64,000 bases of DNA from Geobacillus thermoleovorans. GTDB lineage: Bacteria; Bacillota; Bacilli; Bacillales; Anoxybacillaceae. The DNA lies in NCBI RefSeq assembly GCF_001610955.1, contig NZ_CP014335.1, forward strand, positions 1,095,001 through 1,159,000. Reading direction: 5' to 3'. The translations under genes were made by a program, and so were the position numbers. Shown one piece after another: positions 1-7,733 of the stretch. The notes under the pieces are model-generated. The model saw only the letters and a program-made list of their open reading frames with translations, ran no database searches and had not been told where the DNA came from. The number at the start of each line of letters is the position of its first letter. Positions within the stretch are counted from its first letter, which is position 1.

Positions 1-35
1 TTTACGTTCAAGGGGTTCGGGTGTCAAACCCGTAG
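1..35 (+). CDS. yloU: YloU (Asp23/Gls24 family), last 10 codons
   Basis: Reading from base 3, the sequence encodes YVQGVRVSNP followed by TAG at 33-35. The VYVQGV-type ending is typical of Asp23/Gls24-family proteins, and yloU directly precedes fakA (yloV) in Bacillus subtilis. The gene is cut by the window edge, so only its C-terminus is visible. It ends 17 bp before fakA and is probably co-transcribed with it. The call rests on the short peptide plus synteny. Confidence 0.6.
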   Translation, partial: YVQGVRVSNP

Positions 36-52
36 TAAGGAGGAGTTAGCCG

Positions 53-1723
53 GTGACAATGAGGACGCTTGACGGAAGACGATTTGCCGATATGGTGCAG
101 CAAGGGGCCGCACATTTGGCGAACAACGCCAAGACGGTCGATGCGCTGAACGTCTTTCCGGTTCCAGATGGCGATACAGGAACAAACATGAACTTGTCGA
201 TGACGTCCGGGGCGAAAGAAGTGAAGGCGAATGCCTCCGACCATATCGGCAACGTCGCCGCGGCGCTGGCAAAAGGGCTGTTGATGGGGGCGCGCGGCAA
301 TTCCGGCGTCATTTTGTCGCAGCTGTTCCGCGGATTTGCCAAGGCAGTCGAAGGCAAACAAGCGGTGAACAGCTTCGAATTCGCCGCCGCTTTGCAGGCG
401 GGGGTGGACACAGCCTATAAGGCGGTGATGAAGCCGGTTGAGGGGACGATCCTCACCGTTGCCAAAGAAGCGGCGCGCAAGGCGGTGGAGGTGGCAAAAA
501 AAGAACGCGACGTGATCGCCGTGATGGAAGCGGCGCTCGCCGAGGCGAAAGCGGCGCTGCAGCGCACACCCGAATTGCTCCCGATCTTAAAGGAAGTCGG
601 TGTCGTCGACAGCGGCGGTCAAGGGCTCGTATACATCTATGAAGGGTTTCTTGCTGCTTTGAAAGGAGAAATCGTGAGCGCCGCACGCGCTGAGGCGCGG
701 ATGGACGATCTAGTGAAAATGGTGCACCATCAAAGCGCGCAAAGCCATATTCATGCCGATGAGATCGAGTTTGGCTACTGTACGGAATTTATGGTCCGTT
801 TTGAGCCCGAAAAGCTGGCCGAGCACCCGTTTTCCGAAGAAACGTTCCGCCGCGAGTTAAGCCAGTTCGGCGACTCCTTGCTCGTTGTCGCGGATGAAGA
901 GCTTGTTAAGGTGCACATCCATTCGGAAACGCCGGGTGAGGTGCTGACATACGGTCAACGCTACGGCAGCTTGATCAATATTAAAATTGAAAACATGCGC
1001 GAACAACATGCCAACATCGTCGGCAAGGAGGCAAAAACGCTTCCTGGCGTTGCCAAAGAGGAAGCAAAGCCGTACGGCATCGTCGCCGTCGCCATGGGCG
1101 CTGGCGTGGCTGAACTGTTTCGGAGCATCGGTGCACACGCCATCATTGAAGGTGGGCAAACGATGAACCCGAGCACGGAAGAAATCGCTGACGCCATCCG
1201 CCTCGCCAACGCGGAAACGGTGTTTGTGCTGCCAAACAACAAAAACATTGTGATGGCGGCAAAACAAGCGGCGGAGCTTTCCGAACAGCGGGTGATCGTC
1301 ATCCCGTCGAAAACGGTTCCGCAAGGTCTGGCGGCGCTCTTGGCGTTCAATCCGGCGCAATCGGCCGAGCAAAATGAGCGGGCGATGACGGCGGCGCTGT
1401 CGCGAGTGAAAACGGGGCAAGTGACATTTTCCGTGCGCGATACGACGATTGACGGCATCGAGATTCAAAAGGGCGATTACATGGGGTTATGGGATGACCG
1501 CATTATTGCCGCTGACAAAGACAAACTCGCCGTAACGAAGCGGCTGCTTGATGCGCTCATTGATGAAGAAAGCGAAATCGTGACCATTTTGTACGGCGAA
1601 GACGCAACGGAGATCGATGTGGAAACAGTCGTTGCCTATTTGGAAACAAAACATGACGGGGTCGAAGTGGAAGTGCATAACGGAAAGCAGCCGCTGTATC
1701 CATTTATCATTTCCGTCGAATAA
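53..1723 (+). CDS. fakA: Fatty acid kinase subunit FakA (DAK2/DegV-type, YloV)
   Basis: This 556-aa protein is the length expected for YloV/FakA. FakA phosphorylates exogenous fatty acids held by a FakB carrier, giving acyl-phosphate for PlsX/PlsY phospholipid synthesis. The N-terminal Dak2-like kinase domain (about 1-200) contains VFPVPDGDTGTNMN (residues 34-47), whose acidic residues bind Mg-ATP, and a glycine-rich GARGNSGVILSQ. The middle and C-terminal parts match the DegV-like remainder of the family. The GTG start at 53 is preferred because MTMRTLDGR aligns with the Bacillus N-terminus and AGGAGG lies about 10 bp upstream. An intrinsic terminator follows. Confidence 0.93.
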   Translation: MTMRTLDGRRFADMVQQGAAHLANNAKTVDALNVFPVPDGDTGTNMNLSMTSGAKEVKANASDHIGNVAAALAKGLLMGARGNSGVILSQLFRGFAKAVEGKQAVNSFEFAAALQAGVDTAYKAVMKPVEGTILTVAKEAARKAVEVAKKERDVIAVMEAALAEAKAALQRTPELLPILKEVGVVDSGGQGLVYIYEGFLAALKGEIVSAARAEARMDDLVKMVHHQSAQSHIHADEIEFGYCTEFMVRFEPEKLAEHPFSEETFRRELSQFGDSLLVVADEELVKVHIHSETPGEVLTYGQRYGSLINIKIENMREQHANIVGKEAKTLPGVAKEEAKPYGIVAVAMGAGVAELFRSIGAHAIIEGGQTMNPSTEEIADAIRLANAETVFVLPNNKNIVMAAKQAAELSEQRVIVIPSKTVPQGLAALLAFNPAQSAEQNERAMTAALSRVKTGQVTFSVRDTTIDGIEIQKGDYMGLWDDRIIAADKDKLAVTKRLLDALIDEESEIVTILYGEDATEIDVETVVAYLETKHDGVEVEVHNGKQPLYPFIISVE

Positions 1724-1734
1724 TATGTTAGAAT

Positions 1735-1771
1735 AATAGAAGGGAGCATTCCCTTCTATTTTTCTTATTTT
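1735..1771 (+). terminator. Intrinsic terminator after fakA
   Basis: A perfect 11-bp stem (AATAGAAGGGA with TCCCTTCTATT) closes a GCAT loop and runs into a T-rich tract. It separates fakA from sdaAB, although sdaAB starts only about 26 bp later, so partial read-through is possible. Confidence 0.85.
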
Positions 1772-1796
1772 TCTGTTTTGTGGAGGAATAGCGGAG

Positions 1797-2459
1797 ATGA
1801 AATACAAAAGCGTCTTTGATATCATTGGCCCGGTGATGGTCGGGCCGTCAAGTTCACATACGGCCGGGGCGGTGCGCATCGGTTTGGTTGCGCGCAAGTT
1901 GTTTGGCCGAAAGCCGACGTGGGCGCGCATTTCGTTTTACGGCTCATTTGCCGAAACGTATCGGGGGCATGGCACCGACGTTGCCATTGTCGCCGGGCTG
2001 CTTGGGTTTGACACGTTCGATGAACGTCTTCCGAATGCGCTTGAGATCGCCCGAGCGGAAGGTGTAGATGTGTCGTTTTTCGCCGAGGAGGCGATTCCGC
2101 ATCATCCGAATACGGCGCGCCTGCGGATTGGCGATGATGAAGGCGAGCTTGAGCTCGTCGGCATTTCGATCGGCGGCGGCAAAATCGAAATCGTCGAATT
2201 GAATGGGTTTGCCTTGAAGCTGTCTGGCCACCATCCGGCGCTGCTCATTATGCATAATGACCGGTATGGGACGATTGGGGCGGTGGCTTCGGTGTTGGCG
2301 AAACAGAAAATCAACATCGGCCATATGGAAGTGTCGCGCAAGGAGAAAGGGAAAGAGGCGCTCATGGCGATCGAAGTTGACCAGCCGTTGACCGATGATC
2401 TGATTCAAGAATTGGAGCAGCTGCCGAACATCATTCAAGTGGCGAAGCTTGCGGATTGA
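1797..2459 (+). CDS. sdaAB: L-serine dehydratase, beta subunit
   Basis: This 220-aa subunit belongs to the two-subunit, iron-sulfur L-serine dehydratase that deaminates serine to pyruvate and ammonia. The N-terminus VFDIIGPVMVGPSSSHTAGAVR carries the family's SSSHT signature. The C-terminal third (about residues 148-220) is an ACT domain (GTIGAVASVLAKQKINIGHM), which commonly senses amino acids. The ATG has GGAGGA upstream. The alpha subunit follows after 73 bp. The iron-sulfur cluster is expected in the alpha subunit, not here. Confidence 0.93.
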   Translation: MKYKSVFDIIGPVMVGPSSSHTAGAVRIGLVARKLFGRKPTWARISFYGSFAETYRGHGTDVAIVAGLLGFDTFDERLPNALEIARAEGVDVSFFAEEAIPHHPNTARLRIGDDEGELELVGISIGGGKIEIVELNGFALKLSGHHPALLIMHNDRYGTIGAVASVLAKQKINIGHMEVSRKEKGKEALMAIEVDQPLTDDLIQELEQLPNIIQVAKLAD

Positions 2460-2532
2460 AAAGAAATCGGTTTCATGTTGATGTGCATCAAAGAAGATAA
2501 GCCATGATGGAGAGAGGACAGGTGGGAATCAA

Positions 2533-3417
2533 ATGTTTCGCAATGTGGCTGAACTTGTGGCGTTGGCCGAAAAGGACAGCATCAAAATCGCTGAAGTGAT
2601 GATTCGTCAGGAAGTGGAAGTGAGCGGGCGAAGCCGGGAAGAGGTGATCGCGCAAATGGATCACCATCTAGCCGTCATGGAGCGCGCCGTCGAGAGGGGA
2701 CTCGAAGGGGTTGTGTCCCGCTCCGGATTGACGGGCGGAGATGCGGTGCGGATGCAGCGTTATATTGAGGGCGGCCGTTTTTTGTCCGGAGAGACGATTT
2801 TAGACGCCGTCAGCAAAGCCATGGCGACCAACGAAGTGAACGCAGCGATGGGCGTCATTTGCGCCACGCCGACGGCTGGGGCGGCCGGCGTCGTCCCGGG
2901 GACGCTGTTTGCCGTGAAAGAGAAGCTGCGGCCGACAAGAATGGAAATGATTGAGTTTTTGTTTACAGCCGGGGCGTTTGGCTACATTGTCGCCAACAAC
3001 GCCTCGATTTCCGGCGCCGCCGGCGGCTGTCAAGCCGAAGTTGGGTCGGCGGCCGGCATGGCCGCCGCGGCGCTGGTTGAGCTGGCCGGTGGGACGCCTG
3101 CTCAAGCGGCCGAAGCGATGGCCATCGCCTTAAAAAATATGTTGGGATTAGTATGCGACCCGGTTGCTGGCCTGGTCGAAGTGCCGTGCGTCAAGCGGAA
3201 CGCGATGGGGGCGGCGAACGCCATGATCGCTGCGGATATGGCGCTAGCCGGCATTAAAAGCCGCATCCCGTGCGATGAAGTGATTGAAGCGATGTATCGC
3301 ATCGGTGCAGCCATGCCGGTGGTGCTCAAAGAAACGGCGCAAGGGGGGTTGGCCGCGACGCCGACTGGCCGCGCCATTGCGGCCCGCATTTTCGGCGCTT
3401 CTGCGGCATCGAAGTGA
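2533..3417 (+). CDS. sdaAA: L-serine dehydratase, alpha subunit
   Basis: This 294-aa protein is the catalytic subunit of the [4Fe-4S] L-serine dehydratase. Glycine- and alanine-rich segments around GAAGGCQAEVGSAAGMAAA and the conserved cysteines in VICATP, GGCQAEVG, GLVCDPV and VEVPCVKRN fit cluster ligation in this family; the oxygen-labile cluster acts as Lewis acid in dehydration. The ATG is preceded by a purine-rich GAGGACAGGTGGGA. Its stop overlaps the recG start by 4 nt (GTGA), suggesting translational coupling. Confidence 0.94.
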   Translation: MFRNVAELVALAEKDSIKIAEVMIRQEVEVSGRSREEVIAQMDHHLAVMERAVERGLEGVVSRSGLTGGDAVRMQRYIEGGRFLSGETILDAVSKAMATNEVNAAMGVICATPTAGAAGVVPGTLFAVKEKLRPTRMEMIEFLFTAGAFGYIVANNASISGAAGGCQAEVGSAAGMAAAALVELAGGTPAQAAEAMAIALKNMLGLVCDPVAGLVEVPCVKRNAMGAANAMIAADMALAGIKSRIPCDEVIEAMYRIGAAMPVVLKETAQGGLAATPTGRAIAARIFGASAASK

Positions 3418-5462
3418 ACGAAGCGATGCAGCAGCCGGTGACGGCGGTCAAAGGCATCGGTGAAGAGACGGCGGCGGCGCTTGCCGACATCGGCATCGCG
3501 ACGGTCGGTGAGCTGCTTGCGTACGCCCCGTACCGCTATGATGATTACGAACAAAAAGATTTGGCCGCCGTCCGCCATGAAGAAAAAGTGACAGTGGAAG
3601 GAAAAGTATACAGTGCCCCGCTGTTGACGTATTACGGAAAGAAAAAATCGCGCCTTTCCTTCCGCATGCTGGCCGATCGCTACTTGATCACCGTCGTTTG
3701 TTTCAACCGTCCCTATTTGAAGGAAAAAATCGCCCTGAACGAGACGGTGACGGTGATCGGCAAATGGGACCGGCATCGGCAAACGATCAACGCCTACGAG
3801 CTTCGGTTCGGACCGGCTCCGGAGACCACCGGCATCGAGCCGGTTTACTCCGTGCGCAGCCCACTGACGGTGAAAACGATGCGCCGGTTGATGAAAGCGG
3901 CGTTCGAACAGTTTGGCGAGCACATTCCCGACCCGTTGCCGCCCGCTTTGCGCCGCGCTTATCGCCTTGTCGACAAACAAGAAGCGCTCCGCGCCCTTCA
4001 TTTTCCGCGCACGCGCGAAGAATTGCATCAGGCGCGGCGCCGGCTCATCTATGAGGAGTTTTTGTTGTACCAGCTGAAAATGCAGGCGCTCCGTCGATTG
4101 ATGCGCGATGAGCGGCGCGGCGTCGTTCATTCGTTTTCTGAAGAGCGGCTTTCGTCCTTTCTTTCCGGATTGCCGTTTGTCTTGACGAACGCCCAGCGCC
4201 GTGTCATCGGCGAAATTTTGGCGGACATGCGCTCGCCGCGGCAAATGAACCGGCTTTTGCAAGGCGACGTCGGTTCTGGCAAGACGGTCGTTGCCGCTGT
4301 CGCTCTTTACGCCGCCGCTTTGTCCGGATTTCAAGGAGCGCTGATGGTGCCGACGGAAATTCTGGCTGAACAGCACGCCCGCTCGCTCGCCGAGCTGTTT
4401 GCCGATACGGATGTGACGATCGCGCTCTTGACAAGCTCAGTGAAGGGAAAGCAGCGCAAAGCAGTGCTTGCCGAACTGGAAGAAGGAACAATTGATATCG
4501 TCGTAGGCACGCACGCCTTGATTCAAGAAGGAGTGCAGTTTCGCCGGCTCGGCCTCGTTATTACGGACGAGCAGCACCGGTTTGGCGTCGAACAGCGCCG
4601 CGTTTTGCGTGAGAAAGGGCATGCACCGGATGTATTGATGATGACGGCGACGCCGATTCCGCGCACACTCGCCATTACGGCGTTCGGCGACATGGACGTA
4701 TCGGTGCTCGATGAAATGCCGGCCGGACGAAAAAAAGTCGAGACGTATTGGGTGAAGCATCATCAGTTCTCCCGCGTGCTCGATTTTATCGAAAAGGAAT
4801 TGCGCCGTGGTCATCAGGCGTATGTCATCTGTCCGCTCATTGAGGAGTCGGACAAATTGGATGTGCAAAACGCCATCGATGTCCATAGCCAGCTTGTCCA
4901 TTATTATCGCGGGAAATATGAGATCGGCTTGATGCACGGCCGGCTGTCGGCCGACGAAAAAGAACGCGTCATGAGGGCGTTCAGCGAAAACCGCATCCAT
5001 GTGCTCGTCTCGACGACGGTCGTTGAAGTCGGCGTGAATGTACCGAATGCGACGGTGATGGTCATTTACGACGCCGAACGGTTTGGCCTCGCCCAGCTCC
5101 ATCAGCTGCGCGGGCGGGTCGGGCGCGGCGACGCCCAGTCGTACTGCATTTTGATCGCCGACCCGAAATCGGAAGTCGGCAAAGAACGAATGCGCATCAT
5201 GACGGAAACGGCCGATGGGTTTGTGTTGGCCGAAAAAGATTTGGAGCTGCGCGGTCCGGGCGATTTTTTCGGTACAAAACAAAGCGGGCTCCCGGAATTC
5301 CGCTACGGCGATCCAGTGCATGATTACCGCATTTTGGAAGTCGCCCACCGCGATGCCGCCAAGCTCGTTTCCTCGGCCGCGTTTTGGCGCGATGAGGCGT
5401 ACGCCGGGCTGCGCGCCGAGCTGGAAACGTCCGGCATACTCGATGGGGAAAAGCTAGATTAA
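3414..5462 (+). CDS. recG: ATP-dependent DNA helicase RecG
   Basis: At 682 aa this is full-length RecG, the superfamily 2 helicase that reverses stalled replication forks and processes branched recombination intermediates. An N-terminal wedge/OB region (about 1-250) precedes the helicase core. Visible motifs are Walker A GDVGSGKT, the DEQH box (ITDEQHRFGVEQR), motif III TATPIPRTLAI and motif VI QLRGRVGRG. The C-terminal RecG-specific DLELRGPGDFFGTKQSG is intact. The GTG start overlaps the sdaAA stop and gives the expected N-terminus. A hairpin terminator follows, with the insertion sequence directly after its T-run. Confidence 0.96.
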   Translation: MNEAMQQPVTAVKGIGEETAAALADIGIATVGELLAYAPYRYDDYEQKDLAAVRHEEKVTVEGKVYSAPLLTYYGKKKSRLSFRMLADRYLITVVCFNRPYLKEKIALNETVTVIGKWDRHRQTINAYELRFGPAPETTGIEPVYSVRSPLTVKTMRRLMKAAFEQFGEHIPDPLPPALRRAYRLVDKQEALRALHFPRTREELHQARRRLIYEEFLLYQLKMQALRRLMRDERRGVVHSFSEERLSSFLSGLPFVLTNAQRRVIGEILADMRSPRQMNRLLQGDVGSGKTVVAAVALYAAALSGFQGALMVPTEILAEQHARSLAELFADTDVTIALLTSSVKGKQRKAVLAELEEGTIDIVVGTHALIQEGVQFRRLGLVITDEQHRFGVEQRRVLREKGHAPDVLMMTATPIPRTLAITAFGDMDVSVLDEMPAGRKKVETYWVKHHQFSRVLDFIEKELRRGHQAYVICPLIEESDKLDVQNAIDVHSQLVHYYRGKYEIGLMHGRLSADEKERVMRAFSENRIHVLVSTTVVEVGVNVPNATVMVIYDAERFGLAQLHQLRGRVGRGDAQSYCILIADPKSEVGKERMRIMTETADGFVLAEKDLELRGPGDFFGTKQSGLPEFRYGDPVHDYRILEVAHRDAAKLVSSAAFWRDEAYAGLRAELETSGILDGEKLD

Positions 5463-5482
5463 TAGACAGGGGAGGAGGCGCC

Positions 5483-5508
5483 GGCGCATTCGCGCCCCGC
5501 TGTTTTTT
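5483..5508 (+). terminator. Intrinsic terminator after recG
   Basis: GGCGC-ATTC-GCGCC forms a 5-bp GC stem followed within 6 nt by six T residues (5503-5508). The left target copy of the insertion sequence begins at the next base, so the element landed immediately downstream of the T-run. Confidence 0.7.
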
Positions 5509-5515
5509 ATGGTAA
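5509..5515 (+). repeat. Target-site duplication, left copy
   Basis: ATGGTAA lies directly outside the left inverted repeat and is repeated exactly at 6884-6890 outside the right repeat. A 7-bp direct repeat on both sides is the mark of transposition. Confidence 0.9.
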
Positions 5516-5528
5516 CTGTAGATGAGCA
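5516..5528 (+). repeat. Left terminal inverted repeat of the IS
   Basis: CTGTAGATGAGCA is an exact reverse complement of 6871-6883. Similarity inside these 13 bp decays quickly. Confidence 0.92.
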
Positions 5529-5577
5529 TTTTTCATTACAATAATTTCCATGGTTAGAGAGACAAACAGGGTACCCC

Positions 5578-6765
5578 TTACGCGATACGGAGCTGTTTTT
5601 TGATCACATCAATGGGAATATCTTGCTTCGCAGCGTCATAAATGAACTCGACGACGCTGTGGTCTTTCCGCGACCGAAGAAGCTCCAGCCCGGTGGAGAG
5701 GTTTTGTCGGGATTCGGCGATGCTGTACACGCAGGCCAACAGCACCACCGCCCAATACCGTTTCACCGCCCGAATGTGGCGAACGCGGTATCCATCCAGC
5801 TTCAGTTGATCTTTCGCCTGCCGGAAAAAGCACTCGATCGTCCAGCGCTGGGCGTAGTAACGCAAGATGTCTTCGTCCCCGAGTTCCCGGTCGGTGCTCA
5901 AGATGCAATGAAGATGTTCCGGCGTCAGCGGCTGATCCGCCTTCCAAGCCAGCAGCACCACCGCGTCATCGAGGCCATGGATGGCCCCCTCATAGCGATA
6001 CACGCGATAACGCTCCTGCCCCACCGTGACGAGGCGGGTGTCTTTGGACTCGATATAGCGGGCGAACTGCTTGGCTTGGATGGCGATGCCTTTCGGGTAG
6101 AGAATCCGGTTCGTCTTGAGCATCGCGATGACATGGAATCCCTGTTTCAAGCAGGCTTCAATGAGCTTTTTGGACGGATACCACGAATCCATGAGCACAT
6201 ACACCGGCTGAGCCCGCTTCACCTTGAGCGAGGAAAGCATCTCGATCGCCAGGTCGATCTTGCTTTTTCCCGCTTTCTTGTCATACAGGCGGAACGCAAA
6301 TGGGAACGCCTGCGTGAAGGTGTGCACCATCAGCCAAACGAGCGAATGCCCCCAGACCGATTGATGATCTTTATGCGAGTAGTGCCAGTCGCACCCTTGA
6401 ATGGCGTGCGCAGCCCGTGACGAAGGCTTCGTTTTTTGGCAAATCGTATCATCAATCGAAACAAAAAGGGGTTGATTCTTCCGTTTGGCCAGTCGTTCGA
6501 CCTGGGAAAGGATCCACTCTTGAAGCTTCCCAAGCAGCCTTTCCTCGTTCCAAGGGCTTTTCGTGAAAAAGTGACTGAGCGTCGTTCGATGATTCGGATG
6601 AAAGCTCCAGTAATGAATATCAGTCAATGTTCCCGAGAATCCCTTGGTGGTCAAGGCATCGACAATATGAATGAGATGCTTGATGACCGGTTTGGAAAGC
6701 TGCAGCGTCAACCCCAGCGTGAAGAAAAACTTGTGGATTCCTTGGTGATGTGCTAATCTATTCAT
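5578..6765 (-). CDS. IS4-superfamily DDE transposase
   Basis: This 395-aa enzyme is encoded on the minus strand and fills most of the element. The DDE residues can be placed: D in VSIDDTICQKT, D in YVLMDSWYPSKK, and E within YAQRWTIECFFRQAKDQ, which fits the Y-(2)-R-(3)-E-(6)-K signature of the IS4 group. The N-terminal 100 residues would bind the ends. The ATG at 6765 has GGAGGT about 9 nt upstream on the minus strand. That ribosome site lies in one arm of a 12-bp inverted repeat (see 6766-6834). No frameshift or internal stop is seen. Confidence 0.92.
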   Translation of the reverse strand: MNRLAHHQGIHKFFFTLGLTLQLSKPVIKHLIHIVDALTTKGFSGTLTDIHYWSFHPNHRTTLSHFFTKSPWNEERLLGKLQEWILSQVERLAKRKNQPLFVSIDDTICQKTKPSSRAAHAIQGCDWHYSHKDHQSVWGHSLVWLMVHTFTQAFPFAFRLYDKKAGKSKIDLAIEMLSSLKVKRAQPVYVLMDSWYPSKKLIEACLKQGFHVIAMLKTNRILYPKGIAIQAKQFARYIESKDTRLVTVGQERYRVYRYEGAIHGLDDAVVLLAWKADQPLTPEHLHCILSTDRELGDEDILRYYAQRWTIECFFRQAKDQLKLDGYRVRHIRAVKRYWAVVLLACVYSIAESRQNLSTGLELLRSRKDHSVVEFIYDAAKQDIPIDVIKKQLRIA

Positions 6766-6834
6766 GAGACATGAACCTCCTTGTGGATAGTTGGTGGTAC
6801 ATCTATTCTAACCAAGGAATCGGGTTCATGTCTC
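6766..6834. repeat. Internal inverted repeat covering the transposase ribosome-binding site
   Basis: GAGACATGAACC (6766-6777) and GGTTCATGTCTC (6823-6834) are perfect complements separated by 45 nt. On the minus strand the second arm of the hairpin contains the transposase SD region just before the start codon. On the plus strand the second arm is followed by CTTTTTT, so the same sequence may also act as a weak terminator. Confidence 0.8.
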
Positions 6835-6870
6835 CTTTTTTGTTTAGTTGTCAATTTATGTCAGTGAATT

Positions 6871-6883
6871 TGCTCATCTACAG
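6871..6883 (-). repeat. Right terminal inverted repeat of the IS
   Basis: TGCTCATCTACAG is the exact complement of the left end. Confidence 0.92.
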
Positions 6884-6890
6884 ATGGTAA
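6884..6890 (+). repeat. Target-site duplication, right copy
   Basis: ATGGTAA, identical to 5509-5515. The next base starts a -35-like TTGATT. Confidence 0.9.
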
Positions 6891-6920
6891 TTGATTTTTT
6901 GGCCAGTGAAAGCCTATATT
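6891..6920 (+). promoter_or_regulatory. Sigma-A-type promoter next to the IS right end
   Basis: TTGATT (6891-6896) and TATATT (6915-6920) are separated by 18 bp. Transcription would start near 6927 and run through a strong SD and an 8-codon ORF to the hairpin at 7025-7060. The promoter begins at the base after the target duplication, so sequence upstream of -35 is now IS DNA. Confidence 0.5.
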
Positions 6921-6948
6921 TTTATTGTTCGGACGGAGGAGGCAGGAG

Positions 6949-6975
6949 ATGCCTGTCCCACTATTTCGTTTGTGA
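6949..6975 (+). CDS. Candidate 8-codon peptide ORF
   Basis: GGAGGAGG (6935-6942) lies 6 bp before an ATG that reads MPVPLFRL and then TGA. The SD and start codon lie inside a foldable segment (GGCA-GGAGA-TGCC, flanked by GGAC and GTCC). The ORF sits inside a short unit with its own promoter and terminator. It is too short to judge by composition or homology and may only be a leader peptide or chance; I do not know a function. Confidence 0.25.
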   Translation: MPVPLFRL

Positions 6976-7024
6976 GCCTCGAGGATGGAGCAGAAAGCCG
7001 TTTGGCGAGGGGGGCGTCGGATCC

Positions 7025-7060
7025 ACAGCGGCCGACAGCATGTGGCGCTGTTCATTTTTT
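7025..7060 (+). terminator. Intrinsic terminator upstream of the fapR promoter
   Basis: ACAGCG (7025-7030) pairs with CGCTGT (7046-7051), with an inner CC/GG pairing, and TTCATTTTTT follows. It would stop transcription entering from the 6891 promoter or from the IS, insulating the fapR promoter 5 bp downstream. Confidence 0.6.
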
Positions 7061-7064
7061 GTGC

Positions 7065-7093
7065 TTGCATTTCGTTTTTTGATATTATATATT
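7065..7093 (+). promoter_or_regulatory. Sigma-A promoter of the fapR-plsX-fabD-fabG-acpP operon
   Basis: TTGCAT (7065-7070) and TATATT (7088-7093) are separated by 17 bp. The expected start near 7100 falls inside the FapR operator. Confidence 0.8.
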
Positions 7094-7097
7094 ACTT

Positions 7098-7114
7098 TTA
7101 GTACCTAGTCATAA
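7098..7114 (+). promoter_or_regulatory. FapR operator
   Basis: TTAGTACCTAGTCATAA closely matches the known 17-bp FapR box (TTAGTACCTAGTCTTAA in Bacillus). It starts 4 bp after the -10 element and covers the likely transcription start, so bound FapR would block initiation until malonyl-CoA or malonyl-ACP releases it. Its place ahead of fapR itself indicates autoregulation of the whole lipid operon. Confidence 0.93.
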
Positions 7115-7136
7115 AATCGGACGGTGTCACGAATCG

Positions 7137-7733
7137 ATGAGAAAAAGCAAACGCGAACGGCAACGGTTGTTGCAGGAGACGATCCGGGAAAACCCGTTTA
7201 TCACCGATGAAGAGCTCGCCGAAAAATTTTCGGTCAGCGTGCAGACGATCCGCCTTGATCGGCTTGAGCTGTCGATTCCCGAACTGCGTGAGCGCATCAA
7301 GAATGTCGCCCGCCAGTCGTTCGCTGATAAAGTGCGGGCGTTGCCGCTTGAAGAAGTGATCGGCGACATTATTGACATCGAGCCGGATGCGAGCGCCATT
7401 TCGATTTTCGATGTGAAAGAGGAGCACGTCTTTCGGCGCACCCGCATCGCCCGCGGCCATCATTTGTTCGCTCAGGCCAACTCGCTTGCCGTCGCTGTCA
7501 TCCATGATGAACTGGCGCTGACAGCGAAAGCGACCATTCGTTTTGTGCGCCAAGTGAAAGAAGGGGAGCGGGTCGTAGCCAAAGCGAAAGTGACCGGAAA
7601 AACGGCGCACGGGCGCACAATCGTCGAGGTGAACAGCTACGTCGGCCAGGAGCTCGTCTTTTCTGGTACGTTTGAAATGTATCGTTCAAACATAGAGAAA
7701 AAGGATGGGGACAGCAATGAATATCGCGGTTGA
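7137..7733 (+). CDS. fapR: FapR, malonyl-CoA-sensing repressor of lipid synthesis
   Basis: This 198-aa regulator represses fatty-acid and phospholipid genes and is released by malonyl-CoA or malonyl-ACP. The N-terminal DeoR-like helix-turn-helix is visible at about residues 20-45 ([21 protein letters not shown]). The C-terminal half is a hot-dog effector domain containing [19 protein letters not shown]. Length and N-terminus match B. subtilis FapR. The start codon lacks a strong SD (only GGTG nearby), so expression may be modest. The gene overlaps plsX by 17 nt. Confidence 0.96.

Larger units (their letters stand above)
5516..6883. mobile_element. Intact IS4-superfamily insertion sequence, 1,368 bp
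   Basis: The element is bounded by perfect 13-bp inverted repeats (CTGTAGATGAGCA at 5516-5528, its complement at 6871-6883) and a 7-bp duplication ATGGTAA. It carries one uninterrupted transposase gene on the minus strand, so it looks complete and possibly active. Without it, the recG terminator would join directly to ATGGTAA and the promoter-like sequence at 6891. The transposase carries the Y-R-E-K signature of the IS4 superfamily. The 7-bp duplication argues against the usual 4 bp of IS701, but I cannot name the exact IS. Confidence 0.93.

Noticed and set aside
3102..4376. 424-codon open frame on the minus strand under sdaAA and recG
   Set aside because: It is antisense to two clear conserved genes, lacks an SD and reads as a low-similarity, His/Arg/Phe-rich shadow caused by GC-rich third positions.
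5623..6420. 265-codon plus-strand frame opposite the transposase
   Set aside because: The minus-strand frame has all transposase catalytic motifs, SD and proper ends; the plus frame has none.
5516..6883. IS701 membership of the element
   Set aside because: IS701 elements usually make 4-bp duplications; here the duplication is clearly 7 bp, so I keep only the wider IS4 superfamily.
6848..7108. 86-codon frame running from the IS end into the fapR promoter
   Set aside because: It crosses the IS right repeat, the target duplication, a terminator and the fapR operator, and has no SD.
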